Shown here: positions 7,198-13,903 of the stretch, piece by piece | How the letters are laid out: each line of letters begins with the position of its first letter | Numbering within the stretch: the first letter of the stretch is position 1 | Assembly (NCBI GenBank): GCA_023430545.1 | Contig: JAEZAF010000283.1 | Coordinates: 1-20,392 of the forward strand | DNA: 20,392 bases | DNA from: Chloroflexota bacterium | Lineage (GTDB): Bacteria > Chloroflexota > Anaerolineae > Aggregatilineales > Phototrophicaceae | Reading direction: 5' to 3' | Notes under the pieces: generated by a model | What the model saw: the letters and a program-made list of their open reading frames with translations, nothing else | Told to the model about the DNA's origin: nothing | Databases searched by the model: none | Translations under genes and position numbers: made by a program

Positions 7198-8817
7198 ATG
7201 CGCAGAGTGTTCTTTCTATTCGTTGTAATTGCTCTTCTCGTGGTCGGTGCTGTCAGCGCTCAGGACGAAGAGTCATTTGCACTCACGGTCTTACATACCA
7301 ATGATACCCACGCCTCACATCTGCCCAACGGCGATGGTGACGGTGGTGTCGCACGTCAGGCCGCTGTCGTCAATCAGATCCGCGAAGAGGGCGGCAATGT
7401 GATCCTCGTCGATGGCGGTGACCGCTTCACCGGTACGCTGTTCCATACCGTCTTCAAGGGACAGGATCAGGTGCAGGTGATGAATCTGCTCGGTTACGAT
7501 GCCATGACCCTCGGCAACCATGAATTCGACAACGGCATTGATACGCTGGCCGAATTCGTGACCGGTCTGGAATTCCCGGTGGTCACCACCAATATCGATG
7601 TCAGCGAAGAACCGGCCCTCGCCAATATCATCCAGCGCACCGCCGTGCTGGAAGTCAACGGTGAGCAGATCGGTGTGATCGGCCTCGTGACCGCTGAAAC
7701 GCCGGACCTCTCATCCCCCGGTGAACTGGTCCAGTTCAATGCGGATTATGTCGCCGTGGTCAATGAGGCTGCCGCCGAACTGACCCAGCAGGGTGTCAAC
7801 AAGATCATCGTACTGACCCACACCGGCTACAACGTGGACAGCGAAGTGATCCCGCAGCTCGAAGGCGTCGATGTCTATGTTGGTGGACACAGCCACACAC
7901 TGTTTGGCAACCAGAACGCCCCCGCAGCCGGTGAATATCCGATTGCGTTCACGGGTGCGGATGGCAACCCGGTCTACTACGTGCAGGCTGGTTCCAATAA
8001 CACCTATCTGGGCCGTCTGGATGTCGAATTCGACGCGGACGGTGTGGTTGTTGGCGCAGAAGGTGACACGATCTTCCTGTCGCGCTACATCGTACCGGAT
8101 GCAGAGGCACAGGCCCTGATCGAAGAACTCGATACCGAAGTCGCCGGACTGCGTGAAGAACCGATTGGCGCGACCACCGAGATTCACCTTGTCGGCAACC
8201 GCAATGTCTGCCGCGTGGAAGAATGCAACCTCGGCAACCTGATCGCTGATGCCATGCGTGCCGCGACCGGTGCACAGATCGCCCTGATGAACGCCGGCGG
8301 TATCCGCGCCGACATCGAAGAAGGTGACATCACGCTCGGTGAAGTGCTGACCGTTCAGCCGTTCGGCAACCTGCTCTCGACCTTCGACATCACCGGCGCA
8401 GACCTGATCACCGCACTGGAAAACGGTGTCTCCGGCCTGACGGTTGAAGACGGTGTCGTGGCGCGTGCTGACCTCGCAGGCCGCTTCCCGCAGGTGTCGG
8501 GTATCCGCTACAGTTTCGACCCGAATCTGGAACCGGGCAGCCGCATCGTGAGCGTCGAAGTCCTCGGTGAAGATGGTAACTACACCGAACTCGACCCCGA
8601 AGCGACCTACAGCATGGCGACCCTGAACTTCGTCCGTACGGGTGGCGACGGTTACGAGATCTTCAACACCAATGCGATTGCACCCTATGACTTCGGCATG
8701 GTCGATTACGAAGCGACCAATAACTACCTCGCGGAACTCGGCACGGTGACTGAAGAGAACACCGGCGTCGAAGGCCGTATCACAATGGTCAACGCAACGG
8801 TTGCTCCGCTGGAATAA
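7198..8817 (+). CDS. Secreted 5'-nucleotidase / metallophosphoesterase
   Basis: This 539-residue protein belongs to the UshA/CD73-type 5'-nucleotidases, which hydrolyse nucleotides outside the cell to nucleosides and phosphate with a two-metal centre. After a signal peptide (MRRVFFLFVVIALLVVGAVSA) comes the calcineurin-like catalytic domain. It has all expected blocks: LHTNDTHA (D36, H38), VDGGDRF, LGNHEFD, LTHTGY and GGHSHT. The C-terminal substrate-binding domain shows ECNLGNLIADAM, NAGGIRADI, VQPFGNLL and VRTGGDGYE. The ATG at 7198 is chosen because AAGGGGG lies just upstream and the signal peptide starts there; an upstream in-frame GTG at 7177 would add seven residues. No C-terminal anchor is visible, so it may be released or held loosely. 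A terminator follows. True substrates (nucleotides, UDP-sugars, cyclic nucleotides) cannot be told from sequence. Confidence 0.95.
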   Translation: MRRVFFLFVVIALLVVGAVSAQDEESFALTVLHTNDTHASHLPNGDGDGGVARQAAVVNQIREEGGNVILVDGGDRFTGTLFHTVFKGQDQVQVMNLLGYDAMTLGNHEFDNGIDTLAEFVTGLEFPVVTTNIDVSEEPALANIIQRTAVLEVNGEQIGVIGLVTAETPDLSSPGELVQFNADYVAVVNEAAAELTQQGVNKIIVLTHTGYNVDSEVIPQLEGVDVYVGGHSHTLFGNQNAPAAGEYPIAFTGADGNPVYYVQAGSNNTYLGRLDVEFDADGVVVGAEGDTIFLSRYIVPDAEAQALIEELDTEVAGLREEPIGATTEIHLVGNRNVCRVEECNLGNLIADAMRAATGAQIALMNAGGIRADIEEGDITLGEVLTVQPFGNLLSTFDITGADLITALENGVSGLTVEDGVVARADLAGRFPQVSGIRYSFDPNLEPGSRIVSVEVLGEDGNYTELDPEATYSMATLNFVRTGGDGYEIFNTNAIAPYDFGMVDYEATNNYLAELGTVTEENTGVEGRITMVNATVAPLE

Positions 8818-8840
8818 GCGGAATACGCTATCTGTATCAG

Positions 8841-8870
8841 AGAGGGCGCTCCACACCGGAGCGCTCTTTT
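8841..8870 (+). terminator. Rho-independent terminator of the 5'-nucleotidase gene
   Basis: AGAGGGCGCTCC (8841-8852) pairs with GGAGCGCTCTTT (8858-8869), with two G-U pairs, around ACACC. A TTTT run ends at 8870. Confidence 0.9.
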
Positions 8871-9590
8871 GATTTGGGTGTGGATGATGTTCAACGGCTA
8901 TGACGGACGCACCGCGGCGCCTCTCTGCGACTCTATGTGTTGCAGCAGTTGCAGCAGTTTGCTGCACTACAGTGCTTATAGCGGCGTAATGCTGCTGCAC
9001 TTTGCAGCAATCAGGGCGACGTCATCCGATGTTCAGGTTCAAAATCGGCTTGTTGCTGCTGCTGCTGCTGCCGCACAAAAAAATATGTGCTGCAACAAGC
9101 GGATAGTGGGCGGCATTGAATGCTGACAGCAGCGATGTTAAGGTGCGGGCTTCAAGTGCAGAAATATCCAGTGTAGCACAGATGTTCGACGTGTGCGGTT
9201 AGAGTTTTCAAATGTTGGGAAACTCATCCCCCGGCCATTTCCTGATGTTTTAGAAGCGATCGTTATAAAGGGGAAATTCCCTCAGATATGCATGGCGTAG
9301 GGAATCCGTCAGGTTGGCGTTGTCTGGCCGTTGCAGTTCCGTAAACCAGCCGTCACCTAGCGTATGGAGGCTTCGAGTATCCTGAAACTGTAATGTGATT
9401 TGTGATACAGCGTACCACTCGCAACACCCTAACTAACAGAACCACCCGGATCTCTAATATCACAGCACCAGTCTCAACAGAAAGTTTGTCACTGTGGGCG
9501 TCTAAATCGAACGTTTAACCGTCAGGCTGTTTCCACATAGGCTGTACAGGCGGAGTCATGGGCCGCACGAACGCCTCCTTCTTCGCAAGC
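8871..9590. other. Long gap without a convincing gene, rich in GCTGC/GCAGC words
   Basis: No credible coding frame was found. The part 8935-9135 holds more than a dozen GCAGC or GCTGC words on both strands. These include tandem TTGCAGCAG copies, (GCT)5 at 9055-9069 and arms GCTTGTTGC / GCAACAAGC that can close a long hairpin around an A7 run (9048-9100). A further inverted repeat, ATTCCCT (9276-9282) / AGGGAAT (9299-9305), lies downstream. The rest (about 9310-9590) shows nothing I recognise. A structured RNA or a decayed gene are both possible. Confidence 0.45.
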
Positions 9591-9712
9591 GATGCCGGTG
9601 CCGGGTGTTTATGATCAATATCCCCGGCAGGCATCATTTTTCCTCTTCCTGATTCCCTCAAATCCGCAATCCTTTTTTCTACCGTCTGCTGCGCGGTGTA
9701 TAATGCCCCCAT
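9515..9712 (-). CDS. Possible small protein of 65 residues (doubtful)
   Basis: An ATG-initiated frame on the minus strand gives MGALYTAQQTVEKRIADLRE, a plausible amphipathic helix, then a Pro-rich tail. No family is recognised, there is no good ribosome binding site upstream, and the frame overlaps both a terminator-like hairpin (9591-9641) and the TATAAT preceding the TPR gene. It is listed because it is the only orderly-looking frame in this gap. Confidence 0.22.
   Translation of the reverse strand: MGALYTAQQTVEKRIADLRESGRGKMMPAGDIDHKHPAPASLAKKEAFVRPMTPPVQPMWKQPDG
9591..9641 (+). terminator. Terminator-like hairpin inside the 1-kb gap
   Basis: GATGCC (9591-9596) plus TGCCGGG (9599-9605) pair with CCCGGCA (9623-9629) plus GGCATC (9630-9635), leaving a two-base GG bulge. 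ATTTTT follows directly. If real, it implies that something upstream in the gap is transcribed on the plus strand. Confidence 0.4.
9699..9704 (+). promoter_or_regulatory. Candidate -10 element for the TPR protein gene
   Basis: A perfect TATAAT lies 113 bases before the TPR gene start codon; the -35 at the usual spacing is weak. The predicted leader would contain a 7-bp hairpin, CACCGTG (9715-9721) / CACGGTG (9734-9740). Confidence 0.4.
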
Positions 9713-9817
9713 AGCACCGTGTCACAGCACATGCACGGTGACAGTTAAAAGCAGATCAACTCACACGAAACATCACACGCACCGTGGATTGCGAAACACC
9801 AGACAAGGGGAGCAGGC

Positions 9818-12800
9818 ATGTCGAGTGAACAGGCCAGACAGTTCAGAGACCGTGGGATCGCGCTGGCAAAGGCAAGGCGCACCGCAGAAGCACGCCAGTT
9901 CTTGCAGCAGGCGCTGAGACTCGACCCGCGTGATGAGACCTCATGGCTCTACCTTGCCAGCGTGACGGAAGATGTAAAGGAACGGCTGCTTTATCTGCGT
10001 AAAGTGCTGGAACTCAACCCGCAGAACGAAATGGCACTCAAGGCGGTGCGCGTGCTGGGGATTGATCCGCAGCAGCTTCTCAATACCAGCACTGGAACCA
10101 GTGCCACGCCATCCGTTCCAGCGTCCGCCCCGTCTGCGCCTTCCACGCCCTCTGCCCCCGAACCTGAAGACGACGAATTCGATCAGCCAGCTTTTGATGC
10201 CTTTGACGAATTCGATGAAGATGATGACGCTTTCGCAGATTACGACGCGGTCATCAGTGCGGCTGAGGCTGGCGCTGCTGACTTCGATGAAAGTGCCGAC
10301 GAGGAAGAATTCGAACTACCGGAGTATCTGCTGGAACTGGATGATGACAGCGACTCCGATGCGGCTGTCACTTCAGTGGAGGATGCAGGCGAGGAAGAAT
10401 TTGAACTGCCCGATTATCTGCTGGACCTGGATGACCCTGACGACTCCCCGGACTTCACGCCAGCCCCACCCGCGACCGGTCGTATCAGCAGCCTGAACCC
10501 TGTCACAAGTGATGCTGATGATGACGACATCCCGGATTATCTGCTCGGACTCGATGACGAGGGTGAGGATCTGTCTCCGGCGGATGTGGTCGCGGCCAGC
10601 TATCTGCCGTCGCTGGATGATGAAGATGACGACGGGGATGATTATCGCAGCGCTGGCTACAATGACGCCATCTTCGATGACGAGATGGATACCGACGCCT
10701 TCCGCAAAGCGGTCTTTGGCAGCGCCGTCGATGCGGATGTGGACACGGACGGTGACGATTTCGCTGATGATTTCGAACCGCGCAGCGCCCCGGCAGTACC
10801 GGAGCGTCTGCCGATTGCCACCGAGGGACAGCCGAGGCTGATCCCACCGCCGCGTGACCAGTCACGTCCCGGCGTACCGGAACCGGATCAGGCGTACCTG
10901 AATGAAGTGCTGGAAGCGCTGCCGGGGATTATCGCACCCTATACCGAAGCGGAAGCCGCCGAGCCGCCGGTGGAGTGGGTACGCAAGGAGAAAAACCGCG
11001 CGGGCGAGCGTGATATCTGGGTGCTGCGCTCACAGATCGCCGCCGGTGTGCTGGCTGGCCTGCTGGTGCTCGGCGTCGTCGGCTGGTTTATCGTCAACAA
11101 TGTGCCGGAAGTGCGGCGTGTGGTTTTCGCGGCCACTCGCACACCGTCACTGACACCGTCGAATACACCGACTTATACGCCGGGTTTCACACCGACTCCG
11201 TCCGCCACACTGGATACTACCCAGTTCCCGACCTACACACCGAGCGCCACGATCCCGGCGACCTTTACACCGCAGGGCAATGTCAACGCGACGCCGCGCC
11301 CGACCGAATTGCAGGTGCCAGTCCAGCCGGACCGTGCGGTGCTGGACAGCGCGGTGCTGATTAATCAGGGGCAGTTTGCGGATGCTGCCGCGACGCTACA
11401 GGCCGATCGTGAGTCACTTGGCGAAACGTTCAACCCCAACCCTTATTACTTCGAAGCGGTCGCTCTCGCACGCGATGGGCAGTTCAGCAATGCGCTGAAT
11501 GTCATGAACGAAGCCGAAGCCGGTCTGGAGCGCGTTTCGTCCGATGATGTCAACCGCTATGGGCCGCTGGTCAATCTCGGGTTTGCTGAGGTGCTGTTCG
11601 AGCAGGGGGAAACCGCCTATGCAAACGGCAGCAACGCCGAGGGCAATCAGCGGATGCTCGCGGCGATTGAGCGTTTGCAGGCGGCAATTCAGGGTGATCC
11701 GCGTCTGGGGCGGGCCTATGAGCTGATCGCGAAGGCATATACGCGCCTCGGTGAGACGACCGCCGCCATCGATGCCGTGAACGCGGGGATGCAGTTCCCG
11801 GAACTGGCCGACGACGTCGCGATGATTCTGGCAAAGGGTCAGGCGTATCTGGCGGAAGCGCGGCGCTTCGCTGCTGCGGGTGATCGTGAAACCGCCCGCG
11901 CCCAGTATGAGAGCGCCGATCATGAAGCATTTGTGGCCGCATACCTCAACCCGTATTCAGAGGAAGCGCATCAGCTTCGGATCACTTCAGCGCTGGAACG
12001 GGGCGAACCGGGATTGGCGGTACTGTATACCGATACCTATAACCTGTACTTCCCGAATAATCCGACCATGTTCCGCCTGCGGGGGGATGCGCGTCTGGAA
12101 GAAGGCAATATCGATCTGGCATTTGCGGCGTATGCACAGGCACTCGAAAGCGGCGAAGAGGTACTGGCGCTGGTCGATGCGCTGGCAGCGCGTGCGGATC
12201 TCTACGCCCAGCAGCGTCGGTATGATCTCGCGCTGGCCGACTACAATCAGGCGCTGAGCGCGGTCCCGGAGGATAACGCTCTGCGTGCCCGCCGGATGCA
12301 GGTGGCCTATCTTGCTGGAGAATATGCGAGCGCGCTTGAAGATGCCCAGGCATTGATTGGCAGCGGCGCACTGCCTGATACGCAGATCCGTCTGCTGAAT
12401 GCCCGTGTGCTGCTCGATCAGGCCGGACGCATCACGCAGAATGGTGAAGCACAGGCTGGAACCGATCTCTATTCCGAAGCACTGGCCCTGTTGGATCAGA
12501 TCCCGCCTGGTTCGATGTCAGCAGAAGAGAATGCCTTCGCAGACGAGTACCGCGCCGAGGCTCAACTGGTGCTTGAGGATTATGAGTCAGCTCTGGAAGC
12601 GATCAACCGGGCGCTGGAAGCCAGTGACAGCGGCACGCGCCGTTATCTGCGTGGGCGTATTCAGGAAGCGCTTGGGGATGATGCCGCCGCCATCCGCGAT
12701 TACGAATGGGTGCTGGCATGGCATCCGGTCTTTGGCTTCAGCTTTGCCGAGGATGCACGGGATCGGATCTTCGACGCACGGGAACGCATCGAGTCGCAGG

Positions 12801-12829
12801 TGACACCGGAAGTCACACCAGAGGATTAG
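9818..12829 (+). CDS. Large membrane-anchored TPR protein with an acidic cytoplasmic domain
   Basis: The product has 1003 residues. Residues about 1-85 form N-terminal TPR-like helices (ARQFLQQALRLDPRDETSWL). Residues about 100-390 are strongly acidic and low-complexity. Within them a motif recurs: ELPEYLLELDD (166-176), ELPDYLLDLDD (196-206), DIPDYLLGLDD (237-247) and a degenerate YLPSLDD (262-268). One membrane span follows (about 406-430), then a Thr/Pro-rich linker (TPSNTPTYTPGFTPTPS) and a long region of TPR repeats (about 500-980), for example ADLYAQQRRYDLALADYNQA. With a cytoplasmic N-terminus, the second TPR array would be outside the membrane (inference). TPR arrays bind partner proteins, so a scaffold spanning the membrane is plausible; no enzyme domain is seen. 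AAGGGGAG lies about 5 bases before the ATG. It is preceded by the 1-kb gap and followed by palindromic DNA. Confidence 0.9.
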   Translation: MSSEQARQFRDRGIALAKARRTAEARQFLQQALRLDPRDETSWLYLASVTEDVKERLLYLRKVLELNPQNEMALKAVRVLGIDPQQLLNTSTGTSATPSVPASAPSAPSTPSAPEPEDDEFDQPAFDAFDEFDEDDDAFADYDAVISAAEAGAADFDESADEEEFELPEYLLELDDDSDSDAAVTSVEDAGEEEFELPDYLLDLDDPDDSPDFTPAPPATGRISSLNPVTSDADDDDIPDYLLGLDDEGEDLSPADVVAASYLPSLDDEDDDGDDYRSAGYNDAIFDDEMDTDAFRKAVFGSAVDADVDTDGDDFADDFEPRSAPAVPERLPIATEGQPRLIPPPRDQSRPGVPEPDQAYLNEVLEALPGIIAPYTEAEAAEPPVEWVRKEKNRAGERDIWVLRSQIAAGVLAGLLVLGVVGWFIVNNVPEVRRVVFAATRTPSLTPSNTPTYTPGFTPTPSATLDTTQFPTYTPSATIPATFTPQGNVNATPRPTELQVPVQPDRAVLDSAVLINQGQFADAAATLQADRESLGETFNPNPYYFEAVALARDGQFSNALNVMNEAEAGLERVSSDDVNRYGPLVNLGFAEVLFEQGETAYANGSNAEGNQRMLAAIERLQAAIQGDPRLGRAYELIAKAYTRLGETTAAIDAVNAGMQFPELADDVAMILAKGQAYLAEARRFAAAGDRETARAQYESADHEAFVAAYLNPYSEEAHQLRITSALERGEPGLAVLYTDTYNLYFPNNPTMFRLRGDARLEEGNIDLAFAAYAQALESGEEVLALVDALAARADLYAQQRRYDLALADYNQALSAVPEDNALRARRMQVAYLAGEYASALEDAQALIGSGALPDTQIRLLNARVLLDQAGRITQNGEAQAGTDLYSEALALLDQIPPGSMSAEENAFADEYRAEAQLVLEDYESALEAINRALEASDSGTRRYLRGRIQEALGDDAAAIRDYEWVLAWHPVFGFSFAEDARDRIFDARERIESQVTPEVTPED

Positions 12830-12837
12830 CGATTGGT

Positions 12838-12858
12838 GGGCGGGATTGAATCCCGCCC
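12838..12858. repeat. GC-rich palindrome just after the TPR gene (possible terminator or dispersed hairpin)
   Basis: GGGCGGGA (12838-12845) and TCCCGCCC (12851-12858) form a perfect 8-bp stem around TTGAA, nine bases after the stop codon. The downstream tail CTTGT is a poor U-run. The block GTGGGCGGGATTGAAT (12836-12851) matches 9106-9121 in 15 of 16 bases, and a related hairpin lies at 13081-13100. This suggests a dispersed element. Confidence 0.55.
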
Positions 12859-12910
12859 CTTGTACTGCAACTTTAGAGATTTGAGGCGAAAAAAGCCCCC
12901 CATTCTAAAT

Positions 12911-12959
12911 CCTTCCCCCACTCGTTCCGCTGCGCTCCACTCCGAGGGAAGGACTTTTG
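12911..12959 (+). terminator. Hairpin in the convergent gap, possible terminator
   Basis: CCTTCCC (12911-12917) pairs with GGGAAGG (12946-12952) around a 28-base interior that can fold further, followed by ACTTTTG. The interior resembles the GC-rich extragenic palindromes common between bacterial genes, so it may be a repeat element rather than a dedicated terminator. Confidence 0.4.
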
Positions 12960-13080
12960 TGTATGAGTGGGTTGTTTCCCGTCGACAGCGAGTGGTTAGC
13001 ATTGCAAGCAATGCCGGGGGCATCAGTGGCCTGATTTACACCTGCTTCAACATGTAAAATGGCTTGAGTTGCTGCATATC

Positions 13081-13100
13081 GGGCCGGAAGAATCCCGCCC
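13081..13100. repeat. Second, degenerate GGGCGGGA-type hairpin
   Basis: GGGCCGGA (13081-13088) and TCCCGCCC (13093-13100) pair with one mismatch around AGAA. The right arm AATCCCGCCC is identical to that of the palindrome at 12838-12858. The stretch from 12859 to 13080 between the two copies has no gene I can support. Confidence 0.45.
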
Positions 13101-13152
13101 TACCCTCCGGGTGTGGCAGTAAGTGTTCGACGGGTGGCGTGTATCCCCGTGT

Positions 13153-13638
13153 TTATCTGAACAGATCTGATGTAACCAACTGTAAACCCGGGAACAGCGT
13201 ACCGCCGTCAATGACATCATCGCCGACAAAGGCCTGAATCGCGCGCGGGTTGTCGCGGCGGTAGCGGTGCACTTCCCCCAGACCGGCATAGGCCACCCAG
13301 ACTTCTTCGGTCCCGGCTGCCAGATAATCCCGCACCTTTTCCAGCGCGACCATATCGGCTTCGGTGATGGTCACGCACTCGACGGCGAAATCCGGCGCAC
13401 CGGGATAGGGCAGCGTCGCATCGAAGACGTTGAGCTTGTCAGGCCGAAGGTAAGAGACATCCGGCACCTGCGCCAGCTTCACCCCGGCGGAGGCTTTCCA
13501 GAGCACGTAATACAATCCACCCGGCAGCACACGCCCGACGGACTGCGACTGCGAATCCACATACTGGCGCAGCGCGGTGTAGATATTCCCGGCGATCAGC
13601 GTCCGGCGAAAATTGATCGGTGTAGTCTCGATGTCCAT
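13153..13638 (-). CDS. Uma2-like (DUF820) putative endonuclease-fold protein, short N-terminus
   Basis: The 161-residue product matches the core of the Uma2 family, a PD-(D/E)XK-type fold abundant in cyanobacteria and Chloroflexota and of uncertain function. Visible landmarks are QVPDVSYL (about 58-65), APDFAVECVTITEAD, the helix with a lysine ALEKVRDYLAAGTEEVWVAY and a C-terminal GGTLFPGLQL. These are the usual order of family motifs. Typical members are about 180-200 residues and begin with a segment like EEYLALPE...YELIDGEL, which is missing here. AGGA lies 5 bases before the ATG, and an in-frame TAG about eight codons upstream closes the frame. The short form is therefore either natural or the result of N-terminal loss. 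It is transcribed divergently from the SH3/propeller gene. Confidence 0.8.
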   Translation of the reverse strand: MDIETTPINFRRTLIAGNIYTALRQYVDSQSQSVGRVLPGGLYYVLWKASAGVKLAQVPDVSYLRPDKLNVFDATLPYPGAPDFAVECVTITEADMVALEKVRDYLAAGTEEVWVAYAGLGEVHRYRRDNPRAIQAFVGDDVIDGGTLFPGLQLVTSDLFR

Positions 13639-13746
13639 GCGTGTCCTGTTTTCTGTCTATGATTTTCGATCTCCGCCAAAAGACGGACCCCGGGTCACCC
13701 GTAGGTTCGATTGGATCGTGTTCGGAAATGGTTAGAGTCTGTACCA

Positions 13747-13779
13747 ATGATCAGAATCATGTTTCATGATCAGAATCAT
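13747..13779. promoter_or_regulatory. Tandem operator-like repeat ATGATCAGAATCAT x2
   Basis: ATGATCAGAATCAT occurs at 13747-13760 and again at 13766-13779, a 19-base period. Each copy has inverted ends ATGAT / ATCAT. The junction ATCATGTTTCATGAT is itself a perfect inverted repeat around TTT. It lies in the divergent gap between the Uma2-like and SH3/propeller genes, so it could regulate either. A second direct repeat, CCTGTTGCA, follows at 13792-13800 and 13805-13813. Confidence 0.5.
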
Positions 13780-13903
13780 ACAGTACATGTGCCTGTTGCA
13801 ACGACCTGTTGCAGACGCTCTAGAGGATAAAACAGACGACAATGTTGAACAAGAGCATTGCACAAAGCCGCAGCAGAATCTCACTGAATGGACTTTAACG
13901 GTG

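Noticed and set aside
7711..9000. Long minus-strand open frame of 429 codons opposite the 5'-nucleotidase gene
   Set aside because: It is a shadow of the GC-rich coding strand. The plus-strand frame has all family motifs, a signal peptide and a terminator.
9036..9052. GGTTCAAAATC, considered as a tRNA T-arm
   Set aside because: No acceptor, D or anticodon arms can be built around it.
8869..9126. 85-codon plus-strand frame with many Cys and an Ala run across the GCTGC-rich cluster
   Set aside because: It starts within the terminator tail of the nucleotidase gene, has no ribosome binding site, and its composition simply reflects the trinucleotide words.
12833..13057. 74-codon plus-strand frame in the convergent gap
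   Set aside because: It runs through two palindromes, has no ribosome binding site and no recognisable pattern.
13439..13747. 102-codon minus-strand frame overlapping the start of the Uma2-like gene, considered as a frameshifted N-terminus
   Set aside because: Its first 30 residues do not resemble the missing family segment, and the rest is an out-of-frame reading of the Uma2-like gene.
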